DNA of 64,000 nt from Haloarcula marismortui ATCC 43049 (GCF_000011085.1 NC_006396.1:1860001-1924000); one strand, 5' to 3'. Shown: positions 1 to 8,579, counted from the stretch's first letter. A program made the numbers and translations. Notes: generated by a model from the letters alone, not told the origin.

Positions 1-403
1 CAGCCTCGTTGATGAAGAAGCTCACCACCTGCAGATAGAACCGGTCGGCGACCAACGGGGCAGCGACGAGGCCGGCCCCGACGCGCCGTGCAGTCCCGCT
101 AACGGTTTCGAGGTGGTCGATGAACCCATCGGGGTCACCGGCGTCTGCGTCGATGCGGTCTGCCCGCTCGGCCGCGGCCTCGGCGGCTCCCTCAAACTGC
201 GTCGCCACGTCGCTGTCCGCCTCGGCGGCCCACTGGCCGAGGGCATCTGCAAGCCCTGACTCGCGTGTCGCCGCTGTTGTGAGCACCACCTCCGTCTCCA
301 GTGTCGCATCTGTTGCTGCGATAAGCACCTTGTCCGAGCCCAGTCTGTCTCGCTCCGTCTCAGTCTGGTCACGGACGGCGTTGATAGTAGCTCCAGCGTC
401 CAT
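1..403 (-). CDS. Haloarchaeal conserved protein, cut by left edge
   Basis: An open frame runs from an ATG at 403 leftwards off the window, so about 134 N-terminal residues are visible and the C-terminus is missing. The visible part is acidic and alanine-rich, looks all-helical (starts MDAGATINAVRDQTETERD), and ends in a more hydrophobic stretch (YLQVVSFFINEA). The alternating helices recall ferritin-like or rubrerythrin-type four-helix bundles, but I see no clear ExxH metal motif, so this is a weak inference. A TATA-like box on the minus strand at about 426-434 fits a leaderless transcript. It is divergent from the rhodanese/MBL gene. Function unknown. Confidence 0.7.
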   Translation of the reverse strand, partial: MDAGATINAVRDQTETERDRLGSDKVLIAATDATLETEVVLTTAATRESGLADALGQWAAEADSDVATQFEGAAEAAAERADRIDADAGDPDGFIDHLETVSGTARRVGAGLVAAPLVADRFYLQVVSFFINEA

Positions 404-473
404 ACCTCCGCTGGGCGCGGCAGGGGCTTGAAATCCCCGCCCGATTTATCCACCGGGGAGCGCTACAGTCGGT
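404..473. promoter_or_regulatory. Divergent promoter region
   Basis: Seventy bases separate two divergent start codons. On the plus strand GATTTATCC at about 440-448 lies roughly 28 nt before the ATG at 474. On the minus strand GATTTCAA (426-434) lies about 27 nt before the ATG at 403. Both spacings fit haloarchaeal leaderless promoters. Confidence 0.5.
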
Positions 474-1652
474 ATGGCCGAGGACTACCCTGACCCGCCG
501 ACGGACCCGCCGTCACTATCGGCAGCGACGTTGCAAGCGAAGCTGGACGCCGGTGAATCGGTCCGGCTGCTCGACGTTCGCGACCGTGGCGAGTACGAGG
601 AGTGGCGACTCCGCGGCGAGTCGGTAACAGCAACACAGCTCCCCTTTACCAAATTTCTCCAGGCGAAGGTGACCGGCGAAGTGGACAGCCTCGTCGCCGA
701 GGTGGCCGGCACCGGCCCGATAACGGTCATCTGTGGCCGCGGCGAAGCCAGCGCCTTCGTCGCCGGCCTACTGACTGAACACGGTGTCGAGGCGCAGAAC
801 CTCAGCGACGGCATGGAGGGGTGGGCGCGGCTCTACGAAGCCCGCGAGATTTCCTGCGACGCCGCAACCGTCCTCCAGTATCGCCGTCCGTCATCTGGCT
901 GTCTCGGCTACATGATCATCAGCGACGGGTCGGCCGCCGTTGTCGACCCGCTCCGGGCGTTCACCGACCGGTACAGCGCCGATGCCGCCGACCGCGACGC
1001 CTCGATCACCCACGCTATCGACACGCACGTCCACGCCGACCACATCAGCGGCGTCCGCCGCCTTGCCGTAGAGACCGGTGCCGAGCCGATCCTTTCCGAA
1101 CGGGCGGTCGCCCGCGGTGTCGACGACGTGACCGCACTGGCCGCCGACGAAACGCTACGCGTCGGCTCGGCCACACTGGAGCCTCGTCCCCTACCCGGGC
1201 ATACGACCGGCATGACCGGCTTCACCGTCGGCGACGTGCTCCTAGCCGGCGACAGCGTCTTCCTCGACAGCGTCGCCCGCCCAGACCTCGAAGCCGGAGC
1301 GGACGGCGCTCGTGACCTCGCCCGCGACCTCCATCGCACGCTGACTGACCGGCTCGCAGCACTCCCCGATGAGACACTCGTTGCCCCGGGCCACTACAGC
1401 GAGTCGACGGTGCCGTCTGACGACGGTACGTTCACCGCTCCTCTGGGAGGTCTCCGCGACCAACTCCCGGGATTCACGATGGACCGCGAGGCATTTGTCG
1501 AGTACGTCTGCGACGACATCCCGCCGCGCCCCGCCAACTTCGAGCGGGTTATCGCCATCAACCTCGGAACGGAGACTGCCGACGACGACACCGCGTTCGA
1601 ACTCGAACTCGGCCCGAACAACTGCGCCGCTGCGCCGACGGACACAGTGTGA
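474..1652 (+). CDS. Rhodanese / metallo-beta-lactamase fusion hydrolase
   Basis: A 392-residue cytoplasmic protein with two domains. The N-terminal rhodanese domain (about 15-125) has its catalytic-type cysteine at C87 in CGRGEAS. The C-terminal metallo-beta-lactamase domain (about 135-370) has HVHADH at 185-190, LPGHTTG, a GDSVF metal aspartate and APGH near 305. This metal set matches glyoxalase II/ETHE1-type persulfide dioxygenases. In known fusions of this type the MBL part oxidises glutathione persulfide or a related persulfide and the rhodanese part moves sulfane sulfur. The physiological thiol here is unknown; haloarchaea commonly use gamma-glutamylcysteine. It is probably involved in sulfide or persulfide handling. 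Confidence 0.85.
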   Translation: MAEDYPDPPTDPPSLSAATLQAKLDAGESVRLLDVRDRGEYEEWRLRGESVTATQLPFTKFLQAKVTGEVDSLVAEVAGTGPITVICGRGEASAFVAGLLTEHGVEAQNLSDGMEGWARLYEAREISCDAATVLQYRRPSSGCLGYMIISDGSAAVVDPLRAFTDRYSADAADRDASITHAIDTHVHADHISGVRRLAVETGAEPILSERAVARGVDDVTALAADETLRVGSATLEPRPLPGHTTGMTGFTVGDVLLAGDSVFLDSVARPDLEAGADGARDLARDLHRTLTDRLAALPDETLVAPGHYSESTVPSDDGTFTAPLGGLRDQLPGFTMDREAFVEYVCDDIPPRPANFERVIAINLGTETADDDTAFELELGPNNCAAAPTDTV

Positions 1653-1674
1653 CACCGCCACGAGAGAGTCGTAG

Positions 1675-1968
1675 CTACAGTGGGAGCCGCTTGCGAATCT
1701 GGTCGAGAATCGATTCGTCTTCGTCCGGCAGTGACTCCCCAACCACGCCCTCTCCTGGCAGAATAACGGTCCGTTCCCCGTTGTCCTCGACCTCGATGAG
1801 GTCGTCTGCCTTGAGAGCCGCGAGTGCATCCTCAATGCGGTCAATATTCTCTTCCGTCCGCGACCGAAGCTCGAAGACAGTCATCCCCTCATCGCGGCGG
1901 TCAGCGAGCGCATCGAGCACCGCAACCTCTGTGTCGTCCCGGTCGCGATACTCCGGCTTCGCTCTCAT
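1675..1968 (-). CDS. Small winged-helix protein (DUF6432-like)
   Basis: A 97-residue protein starting MRAKPEYRDRDDTEVAVLDAL. The pattern of an initial helix, a helix-turn-helix (MTVFELRSRTEENIDRIEDA) and a following beta wing (DDLIEVEDNGERTVIL) fits a winged-helix DNA-binding fold. The acidic C-terminal tail is not obviously part of the fold. From memory this is a haloarchaea-specific conserved family (DUF6432); that label needs a profile search. It converges with the rhodanese/MBL gene with 22 bases between stops. Probably a small transcription regulator with unknown target. Confidence 0.75.
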   Translation of the reverse strand: MRAKPEYRDRDDTEVAVLDALADRRDEGMTVFELRSRTEENIDRIEDALAALKADDLIEVEDNGERTVILPGEGVVGESLPDEDESILDQIRKRLPL

Positions 1969-2399
1969 ATCTCCCTCTAAAACCGGCTAGGTCTAATCTC
2001 TGTCCCTCGGGATTGTGACATACTGCCATGTGCAGTGAACCGTACATTGCCGGAGCAGCCGGCATGATTTGCTCGGCCACTATGAGTTCTGCACTCGCTT
2101 CTCTCGTCTTTGCCCGTATTCTCGCTCTCTATATCACAAAGGTCCAGAAAATCAGTTACGCCGCACCGCTACCGGCAAGTCGGAGGGCGAAATCTCCCCT
2201 CCTTGTGTAATTTTGGAAATTCCATGCCGCCTAACGAACGTCTTGTTGTGTCCGGGAGAGAATAGTTCGCACAACAGGAATAGGATGCAAACGAATATCG
2301 ACACTATACCCATCGACATAATAAAATACGAATTAATGTCGGTCGATATGGAGATATTAAATGAACGATCTGACTAATGGTACTGTTCTATGCGGTTCG
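1969..2399. other. AT-rich intergenic region, no supported gene
   Basis: About 430 bases that are visibly richer in A/T than most of the window, especially 2280-2390. Short plus-strand frames exist here, but their composition does not look like haloarchaeal coding sequence and they resemble no family I know. GGAAATTCC near 2215 is a short palindrome. It may be the edge of an acquired segment that continues to about 3530. Confidence 0.5.
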
Positions 2400-3065
2400 C
2401 TACTCCCACTTATCATGATAGGCCGGACCCTCGTCAAACGTTGTTGAATACTTCCCCATAAGGACACGGAGCGACCACTCATCATTGGCGTAATTGTATG
2501 CCCAGAGGTACTTGATGTAGCTAGTTTGGAACTTCTTTCCGTCCTCTCGGAGGAAGGTCACGTTGACCGTATCGGGAATATACGTGTGGTCCCGCTCTGG
2601 GTAAGTGTCGCCGTAGTTATAGTCTTTCACAATGGCGTAGTACTTCCAGAGAGGGTTAAGTCGGTCCTCGACGGTCTTTGTCCGGTTCGTGGTATCACGC
2701 ATCTTCACCGTAAGATGGTATGAGTCGTTCTCTGGATGGGTTTCTGTCTCAACGAGGGTTCGGTTATCATCGTCCCCTCGATAGAGTCTGTGAACATTCT
2801 CGTCGAACTTCTCGAACTTCTCCGCTTTGGTGAGCTCTCCACTGTCGGACTCAGTCTCTGTTTCAGGTTCTTCAGTGGCTACTGGTGTGGTTGCGGTTGG
2901 CTCGGGCGTTGGGGAAGGGGTAGTGGTAGGCGTCGGTTCTGGCGTCTGCGTTGGTGTGGCTGTCTCTTCGACAGGCTCGCCACCTCCCACAAATCCGGAA
3001 CAACCGCCGGAAATAATCAAGAGGGCTATAGCAACACTGCTAAAGATTGTTTTTCTCTTTGTCAT
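2400..3065 (-). CDS. Unknown secreted lipoprotein
   Basis: A 221-residue protein with a charged start (MTKRKTIF), a hydrophobic stretch and a lipobox-like ISGGC near residue 22, so it is probably exported and lipid-anchored on the cell surface. A Thr/Pro/Glu-rich linker (about 30-75) is typical of haloarchaeal surface proteins. The remaining 145 residues (from about KAEKFEKFDENVHRLYRG) are polar, with predicted beta structure, and I do not recognise the family. Its ATG overlaps the stop of the upstream gene in an ATGA motif, so the two are probably cotranslated. Codon use is less GC-biased than in neighbouring genes, which suggests transfer. Confidence 0.75.
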   Translation of the reverse strand: MTKRKTIFSSVAIALLIISGGCSGFVGGGEPVEETATPTQTPEPTPTTTPSPTPEPTATTPVATEEPETETESDSGELTKAEKFEKFDENVHRLYRGDDDNRTLVETETHPENDSYHLTVKMRDTTNRTKTVEDRLNPLWKYYAIVKDYNYGDTYPERDHTYIPDTVNVTFLREDGKKFQTSYIKYLWAYNYANDEWSLRVLMGKYSTTFDEGPAYHDKWE

Positions 3066-3469
3066 GGCTTTTTATTCTCGTTGTTAGTGTCTGTATTATC
3101 GGTTTCTGATTTAACAGGCGAGAGGGTCGGAATCTCAGTCGGAGTTGGCGTTGGTTCGGGTATCCAACCAACCGTTGACTCATTTCCATCTCCTCCCGCA
3201 GGTGGTGAATCAGGCGCAGTTCCGTCACTAGAGGCGAAAAGTGCGATTCCATCAGTTAGAGCGGCCGAGACAACTACGTGGACGGATATACACAAGGTAC
3301 TAACGGAGCCATCATCAGACTGGATACCGGGAGCCCATGAGTACGCAGACAAGTACTCACGGGCATCCGTCCGCGTGATGATCGGAGCAACAACTGAGTG
3401 CAGGAGAGTCCCTGCTTCGGTCGCTAATAGGTAGGCAACTACCTCTCCGGTCTTTCCCCTACAGCACAT
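3062..3469 (-). CDS. Unknown small protein with a Pro/Thr-rich tail
   Basis: A 135-residue protein encoded just upstream of the lipoprotein; its TGA overlaps the lipoprotein ATG by four bases. The N-terminal part has two moderately hydrophobic stretches (VVAYLLATEAGTLLHSVVAPI and the VVVSAAL region). The C-terminal part is a Gly/Pro/Thr-rich low-complexity linker ending in Asn/Lys. A TATA-like TTATAAAT at 3497-3504, about 30 nt upstream, supports the start. No homologous family is apparent to me. The overlapping stop/start suggests it works with, or is regulated together with, the lipoprotein. Confidence is moderate because a plus-strand frame also crosses this region. Confidence 0.55.
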   Translation of the reverse strand: MCCRGKTGEVVAYLLATEAGTLLHSVVAPIITRTDAREYLSAYSWAPGIQSDDGSVSTLCISVHVVVSAALTDGIALFASSDGTAPDSPPAGGDGNESTVGWIPEPTPTPTEIPTLSPVKSETDNTDTNNENKKP

Positions 3470-3496
3470 CCTATCTTGAATCTATTTTCTGTCTGT

Positions 3497-3504
3497 TATA
3501 AATC
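3497..3504 (-). promoter_or_regulatory. TATA box of the two-gene lipoprotein unit
   Basis: TTATAAAT on the plus strand (ATTTATAA as read on the minus strand), centred about 31 nt upstream of the ATG at 3469. The spacing fits a leaderless or nearly leaderless transcript. Confidence 0.45.
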
Positions 3505-3532
3505 TAAGCATTAAAATAGAGAAGTAAACACG

Positions 3533-4921
3533 TTACCAGAAGCTCCAACCGCCCCCGCCGTCATCGTCGTCGCTACTATCATCGTCGTCATCATTGCCGC
3601 CACCTAACCAACCGCCGTCGTCGTCATCGTCATCATTGCCGCCACCTAACCAACCGCCGTCGTCGTCATCGTCATCACCACCGCCGCCGAACCAGCCGCC
3701 GTTGTCTTCGTCGCCATCACTGTTGTCATCATTTTCACCGCCATCGTCATCATCATCGTCGTCACTGCTGCTACTGTCGTCGCTGCTGTCACCGTCATCA
3801 TTGCTACCGTTATTATCATCGTACGTCCAATCAAAGCCTCCATCGTCGTCATCATCTCTACCGTCGTCATCATCTCCTCCGCCAGGATTCATCAGGTTGT
3901 TCGGCACACTTGAGGCCGGACGAGTACTTCCACCGTCACCGCTGCCGTCGTCAACACTGCCACCGTCACCACCATCGTCACCGTTCTTGTTGGTTTGTTC
4001 TTCTAATTCCTCCTCTATCGCGTCCGTCCGAGTATCGATAGTCTCTTCAGTGAATGTGCCGCCATAGCCGTCCGCAGAGAGGTCGTTCAATTCGTCTTCG
4101 TTCGCGATTTTGGTTAGCTCGCCATCCACATGGACCCACAGGCCGTCTTTCCCGTCAGTATCAACCCACGTATCGCCGATCTTCATCGCGGCCGAAGTAC
4201 AGCCCTTGTTCTGCCCGTCAACGTAGTAGTTCCCGCTACCGCCCGGACAGTTGTTGCCACCGGCGCTGCCACCGTTGCCAGACGAGTCGGCGACCTGAAT
4301 CGTCCGATTGGCGACGCCACGCCGTCCGTCGGCATCGTAAGCGATCACACGGACGGATACAGAGCCGGAGTCGTTGAACGTGTGCGTAATGGTCGAGGTG
4401 GCGTTCTCACCGGCGAGTCGCGTCTGGTTTTGGGCGGTGCCGTTGACGACCCAGGCGAGCGTTCGGAGGTCGGCATCGCCGGCAGTTACGTTGGCAGTCA
4501 GATTCCGCCGGAGGCCAGCGGGTACCGCAGACGGGGCCGAAACTGAGACTGACGGTCCACTGGCGGCCACCACGTCGACATGGAGCGTGTCCGAGCGCGA
4601 CACACCGTCGTCATCAGTGACGGTGACAGTAACGTTGTACTGGCCGGTGTCGGCCGGTGAAAACGTCGTCTGGACGCAGGTCGGGCAGTCGGGTGTGCGT
4701 GTTGTGCCGTCCGGCGTTTCGATGGACCACTCGGTATCTTCGATTGTGCCGTCGGGGTCGCGCGAGCCGTTAGCGTCCAGCTGGACCGTCGTTGCTCGCT
4801 CGACGGACTGGTCCAGTCCGGCGTCGGCAAGCGGTGGCTGGTTGCCGGTCGCCACCGCTGTCCCGCCGAGAAGTGCCGAGAGGGCGAGGGCCGACACCAC
4901 GAGTGTCGCGGTCCGGTGCAT
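3533..4921 (-). CDS. Secreted PKD-domain protein with acidic Trp/Gly repeat tail
   Basis: A 462-residue secreted protein. Residues 1-25 form a signal peptide (hydrophobic core LVVSALALSALLGGTAVA). A PKD domain spans about 28-118 (ADAGLDQSV, then DTGQYNVTVTVTDDDG) and a second Ig/PKD-like domain about 121-215. A Gly/Cys patch with NNCPGG follows near 225. From about 310 the chain is almost only Asp, Gly, Ser and Asn, ending in 14-residue units of the form GGWLGGGNDDDDDD. The tail has no C-terminal membrane anchor, so the protein may be released or held by the cell envelope. PKD domains usually mediate surface contacts. The tail could bind divalent cations; that is inference. Confidence 0.8.
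   Translation of the reverse strand: MHRTATLVVSALALSALLGGTAVATGNQPPLADAGLDQSVERATTVQLDANGSRDPDGTIEDTEWSIETPDGTTRTPDCPTCVQTTFSPADTGQYNVTVTVTDDDGVSRSDTLHVDVVAASGPSVSVSAPSAVPAGLRRNLTANVTAGDADLRTLAWVVNGTAQNQTRLAGENATSTITHTFNDSGSVSVRVIAYDADGRRGVANRTIQVADSSGNGGSAGGNNCPGGSGNYYVDGQNKGCTSAAMKIGDTWVDTDGKDGLWVHVDGELTKIANEDELNDLSADGYGGTFTEETIDTRTDAIEEELEEQTNKNGDDGGDGGSVDDGSGDGGSTRPASSVPNNLMNPGGGDDDDGRDDDDDGGFDWTYDDNNGSNDDGDSSDDSSSSDDDDDDDGGENDDNSDGDEDNGGWFGGGGDDDDDDGGWLGGGNDDDDDDGGWLGGGNDDDDDSSDDDDGGGGWSFW
3593..3718 (-). repeat. 42-bp tandem repeat (3 units) in PKD gene
   Basis: Units at 3593-3634 and 3635-3676 are identical over all 42 bases, and 3677-3718 is a diverged third unit of the same length. 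The unit is a multiple of three, so the reading frame is kept and copy number could vary without frameshift. Each unit encodes one GGW[LF]GGG[NG] plus poly-Asp block. Confidence 0.9.
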
Positions 4922-4945
4922 TAGCGTAGCGTAACATCTGTATCA

Positions 4946-4957
4946 GTTATAAAATTT
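4946..4957 (-). promoter_or_regulatory. TATA box of the PKD protein gene
   Basis: An AT-only stretch (TTATAAAATTT) sits 25-35 nt upstream of the ATG at 4921, at the usual haloarchaeal TATA position for a leaderless mRNA. Confidence 0.5.
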
Positions 4958-5069
4958 CACAAACTAGACTGAAATTAATATAACGCCGTCGCGAAACAGG
5001 TAGTATTCTGTCAGGAATGGTCGAGCCAACGGGCAGGGTTTAAGTACGCCACGGTGGGAAGTTCTGGCA

Positions 5070-5918
5070 ATGGGTCTCAAATGTTCCGTCCTCGGGCACA
5101 AGTACGGTGAGACCACCGTCGAGCGCGAGCGCGAAGAGCAGGGTAGCGAAGTCGTCATCACCATCCAGGAACGGGAGACCTGTGAGCGGTGTGGAAATAC
5201 GCGCATTGTCTCGGAGAACAAGGAGGTAACGGCTATCGAGACGCCGTCGGATATCGCTAGCGACCTCGTCGAAGACGAGTCCGAATCCGAAACGGCGGAA
5301 ACCGAGTCACCGCCGGAAGACGAGCCGGCTGACAGCGCGGCCGAACCCACTGACGAGGGAACGGAGCGCTCGGACGGCTGGGATAGCGTCGACGATCCGG
5401 TCAAAGCGCCGGGGGATTCGGGAGTCGGCGACAATGGCGGAGACGACGAGCCGGTTGATCCGTCGGCCGACGACGCCGAGATTATCGATGACAGCGACAG
5501 CGAGGGAAGCGGCGACGTGGAACTGGACGAGCCGACGACGACGGTCGACGTCCCGGACGCCGAGAGCGAGGAGCCGGTAACCGAAGACGAGACTGATCCG
5601 GAGAAAGACGACGGGCTCATTCTCGGCGAGGAAGCGGAATCGGAGTCGACCGGCGACGACCGCCAGCCCGGTGAGTGGCCTGATGAGCCAGGAGACGACG
5701 GGGACGGCTGGTCGCCGGAGACGATGCCGGTCGATTCCGGAACGGACGACGATTCGGGTGTTGAGTCAACCAGCGACAGTGCCGTGACGGTTCCAGAGGG
5801 CGAGTTCGCCTGTCCGGAGTGTGGATTCACCACAGAGGTCGAATCGACATCGTTGCGCGCCGGGGACTTCTGTCCGGAGTGTCACAAGGGGTCACTTATC
5901 ACCCGTGGCGAGGAGTGA
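5070..5918 (+). CDS. Two-ended zinc-ribbon acidic protein (DUF7093-like)
   Basis: A 282-residue protein with a metal site at each end and a long disordered acidic middle. The N-terminus has C5, H10, C38 and C41 (CERCGN) around a short beta segment. Residues about 60-235 are almost all Glu, Asp, Ser and Gly. The C-terminus has two CPEC knuckles (C248/C251 and C268/C271), a rubredoxin-like zinc ribbon. It is cytosolic, with no signal or membrane segment. From memory it belongs to a haloarchaeal family without known function (DUF7093). GTTTAAGT at about 5037-5045 is the likely TATA element. A nucleic acid or protein scaffold role is possible but unproven. Confidence 0.75.
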   Translation: MGLKCSVLGHKYGETTVEREREEQGSEVVITIQERETCERCGNTRIVSENKEVTAIETPSDIASDLVEDESESETAETESPPEDEPADSAAEPTDEGTERSDGWDSVDDPVKAPGDSGVGDNGGDDEPVDPSADDAEIIDDSDSEGSGDVELDEPTTTVDVPDAESEEPVTEDETDPEKDDGLILGEEAESESTGDDRQPGEWPDEPGDDGDGWSPETMPVDSGTDDDSGVESTSDSAVTVPEGEFACPECGFTTEVESTSLRAGDFCPECHKGSLITRGEE

Positions 5919-5956
5919 ACGCAAAGGGTAAGACAGCCCCTCGCAAAAACTCGCCC

Positions 5957-6349
5957 ATGCGAGAGTACAAGATGCGACGGGGCGAGCATCTCGAAGACCG
6001 CGTCCCTGACATGGAAGCGTTCGTCGAGGAGTACTTCGGCGAAGTAACCGACACAGAAGACTACGAGGGCAACGACCTGCTAGTCGTCGATGACCCCGAC
6101 AACCCCGTGTTCGACCGGGTCGTCGCGGGTCGCGTCGAGTACGGCTCGAAGAAGGACAAAATCGCGCTTCATATCGATGAGCGACCGGCGGAGGACGTCA
6201 TCGCAGAGGGCAACGTCGATGCGGCCGAGGACGCTGTCGCCATCAAGAACGATTTCCTGGAGGAGGCGACCGACCGCGACGCAAAGGCACGACGTGACTC
6301 GCTGAAGCGCTCGGTCGAGGACGACGCCGACGCCCCGGACAACGTCTAA
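5957..6349 (+). CDS. DUF5611 family protein
   Basis: A 130-residue cytosolic protein beginning MREYKMRRGEHLEDRVPDME. The frame is open further upstream, but similarity to the haloarchaeal family as I remember it and the overlap with the previous gene favour the ATG at 5957, 38 bases after that gene's stop. The protein has alpha/beta character, with a central FDRVVAGRVEYGSKKDKIALHI strand region and a charged C-terminal helix. It may be cotranscribed with the zinc-ribbon gene. Function is unknown. Confidence 0.8.
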   Translation: MREYKMRRGEHLEDRVPDMEAFVEEYFGEVTDTEDYEGNDLLVVDDPDNPVFDRVVAGRVEYGSKKDKIALHIDERPAEDVIAEGNVDAAEDAVAIKNDFLEEATDRDAKARRDSLKRSVEDDADAPDNV

Positions 6350-6747
6350 CGACGGCTGTCGGGCGTACACAGTCCGTGAGTGTGGCAGGCCGATACTGCG
6401 CTATCGTGTCCAGCCCGGTCCGCGTAGCTGTTCGGAAATTCTTCGATACCGTACACTGCCAGTATCACTCAGCGTCAGACGGGCGTCACATCTAAATACG
6501 CTTGTGGCATACATTCACATACGCCCCACCCGGAGGCGCACACAAGTATCCGGGACACGAGACACCACTCGTGATGCCACGGCAGCGGATTCCGGGGCAA
6601 CCTGTCATAGTTTGTCCGCCCGCCGGAGCGGACCCAATCCGGCATTCGCGGCCAGGTCAGTTACCGAGCCGGCACTTCTGTTTTATTGGTGCGAGACCGG
6701 CGGCAGGGTTAGCTGATGGATGGGAAGCGGTGACGGACAGAACGGCG
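6350..6747. other. Intergenic region, nothing recognised
   Basis: About 400 bases between convergent genes. Short plus-strand frames starting near 6502-6504 run partly into the ABC permease gene and look like non-coding composition. A weak 6-bp hairpin (CACGAG/CTCGTG) is visible near 6560-6574. No tRNA-like fold or repeat was found. Confidence 0.4.
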
Positions 6748-7515
6748 CTATTCGGCGAGTCCGTAGCCGCGCCTGAACAGCATGTAGTCGATTGACAGCA
6801 CGACCACGGTCGTCCCAGTCAGGACGGCCAGCGACGTGTTCGGATCGATTTCGGTGACGCCGATCATGCCGTAACGGACGCCGTTGACCATGTATACCAT
6901 CGGATTGAGAAGCGAGACGTTCCGCCAGAACGCCGGGAGGACTTCGAGCGAGTAGAACACCGCGCCGAAGAACACCAGCGGCCGGAGAATGAACTGGTTC
7001 ATCACTGTCAGGTAGTCGAAGTCGCTCGCCCAGAGGCCGCCGATGACGCCGAGACCGCCGAACAGCGTGGTAATCACCAGCAGGAACGAGACGAGATACA
7101 CGGGGTTAGCGACCGGAACCGGAGTGAATATCAGTCCCACGCCGACGATCAGCAGCGACGTGACGACCCCCCGGAGCGCGCTGGCTGAGACATAGGCCGC
7201 CACCATACTTCGGTTCGACATCGGCGAGGTGAGGACGGCCTGAATGTAATCGTTCCAGCGTCCGTGGAAGATAGTGAAAGAGGCGTTCTCGAAGCTGTCA
7301 GAGATGGCTCCGAGCACGACCAGTCCGGGGAGGACAAACTGGAGGTAGCTCACGCCAGCGATTTCACCGATTCGGCTCCCCAGAATCACACCGAACACGG
7401 AGAAGTACAGCGCGTTCGTGATGATCGGCGGGAGGAAGGTGTTGTACGGGCGACGGACGAACCGGAGGATTTCCCGACGGACCAGCGTCAGGAACTGCGT
7501 CGTGTTCTGGTTCAT
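6748..7515 (-). CDS. ABC-2 type transporter permease
   Basis: A 255-residue membrane protein with about six hydrophobic segments and the layout of ABC-2 exporters (DrrB/NodJ type), including the N-terminal MNQNTTQFLTLVRREILRFVRR amphipathic entry region and a C-terminal pair of helices. It forms the membrane part of an export pump with the ATPase encoded directly upstream, whose last codons overlap its ATG by four bases. The substrate could be a drug, lipid or polysaccharide and cannot be read from sequence. Confidence 0.88.
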   Translation of the reverse strand: MNQNTTQFLTLVRREILRFVRRPYNTFLPPIITNALYFSVFGVILGSRIGEIAGVSYLQFVLPGLVVLGAISDSFENASFTIFHGRWNDYIQAVLTSPMSNRSMVAAYVSASALRGVVTSLLIVGVGLIFTPVPVANPVYLVSFLLVITTLFGGLGVIGGLWASDFDYLTVMNQFILRPLVFFGAVFYSLEVLPAFWRNVSLLNPMVYMVNGVRYGMIGVTEIDPNTSLAVLTGTTVVVLSIDYMLFRRGYGLAE

Positions 7516-8456
7516 GCGGACACCTCCGCGTACTCGCGGTCGTCGCGGGTCATGTCGACGAACACCTCTTCGAGCGACGCGCGGCGGATGTCCAGTGAGG
7601 TGACGGTGTGGCCCTGCGCTTCGAGTTCGCGCATGATGGCCGGCGCAGTCTGGCTCCCGCCCATCGCGGTGACGGCCAGCCCTTCGTCGGTTAGTTCGAT
7701 ATCGGTGATGCCCTCAACGTCGAGTTTCGGGGCCGTCCGCGGCATCTTGGCTAGTTCGAGGACGATAGTGTCTGTGCCGCGGGCCATCAGGTCGTCGGGG
7801 GTCGCCACCTCGACTTTCCGCCCGTCGTCCATGATTGCAACCCGGTCACAGAGGCGTTCGGCCTCCTCGATGTAGTGGGTCGTCAGCAAAATCGTCGTCC
7901 CAGCGTCGTTCATCCGGTTGATGATATCCCAGAGGTCGTGGCGAAGCTGGACGTCGACCCCGGCCGTCGGCTCGTCGAGGATGAGCAGGTCCGGGTCGGA
8001 GACCAGCGCACGAGCGAGGACGAAGCGGCGTTTCATGCCGCCGGAGAGCCAGTCGAAGCGCGTGTCCCGCTTGTCCCAGATACCGACCGTCTTCAGCGCG
8101 TCTTCGGCGCGCTCGCGGGCCTCAGCCCGACCGATGCCGTGGTAGCCCGCCTTGTGTTCGAGCACCTCGATGATGGGGAAAAAACGGTCGACGTTGAACT
8201 CCTGTGGCGCGACACCGATGCGGTCGCGGGCCTCCCGGTAGTCATCTTCCACATCGAAGCCGAACACCTCGGCGGTCCCGCGGTCCTTGTGGACGAGACC
8301 GACCAGCGTGTTGATAAACGTCGTCTTGCCGGCTCCGTTTGGCCCGAGCAACCCGAAGAATTCTCCTTGCTCAACTGTCAGTTCTAGGTCATCGAGCGCC
8401 TGCACATCGCCGTAGCGCTTCTGTAACCCACTGGCGCGTATCGCCGGTTCAGTCAT
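7512..8456 (-). CDS. ABC-2 type transporter ATP-binding protein
   Basis: A 314-residue ATPase. Walker A is GPNGAGKTT at 38-46, the ABC signature LSGGMKR at 137-143, and Walker B LLILDEP at 157-163, followed by a TTHYIEEAE switch segment. The C-terminal extension (about 225-310) is the regulatory domain common in daunorubicin/NodI-type ATPases (DUF4162-like). It energises export through the permease encoded next, with which it overlaps by four bases. Confidence 0.9.
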   Translation of the reverse strand: MTEPAIRASGLQKRYGDVQALDDLELTVEQGEFFGLLGPNGAGKTTFINTLVGLVHKDRGTAEVFGFDVEDDYREARDRIGVAPQEFNVDRFFPIIEVLEHKAGYHGIGRAEARERAEDALKTVGIWDKRDTRFDWLSGGMKRRFVLARALVSDPDLLILDEPTAGVDVQLRHDLWDIINRMNDAGTTILLTTHYIEEAERLCDRVAIMDDGRKVEVATPDDLMARGTDTIVLELAKMPRTAPKLDVEGITDIELTDEGLAVTAMGGSQTAPAIMRELEAQGHTVTSLDIRRASLEEVFVDMTRDDREYAEVSA

Positions 8457-8579
8457 TGCCGCCCTTAGCGTGGCGACACCGAAAAACGCATTGAAGCCCC
8501 CGAAAACCGGCAGTTAGAGTGATACAGGCTGACAAGATCGACCGAACAACAAGGTCGCGCCGACCGGACTGTCACACTC

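Noticed and set aside
2069-2377. Plus-strand frame of about 100 codons in the AT-rich gap
   Set aside because: Composition and sequence do not look like a haloarchaeal protein and no domain or signal is visible. I treat it as non-coding.
6502-6795. Plus-strand frames starting at 6502 and 6504
   Set aside because: They run into the antisense of the ABC permease gene and have Pro/Arg-rich shadow-like content.
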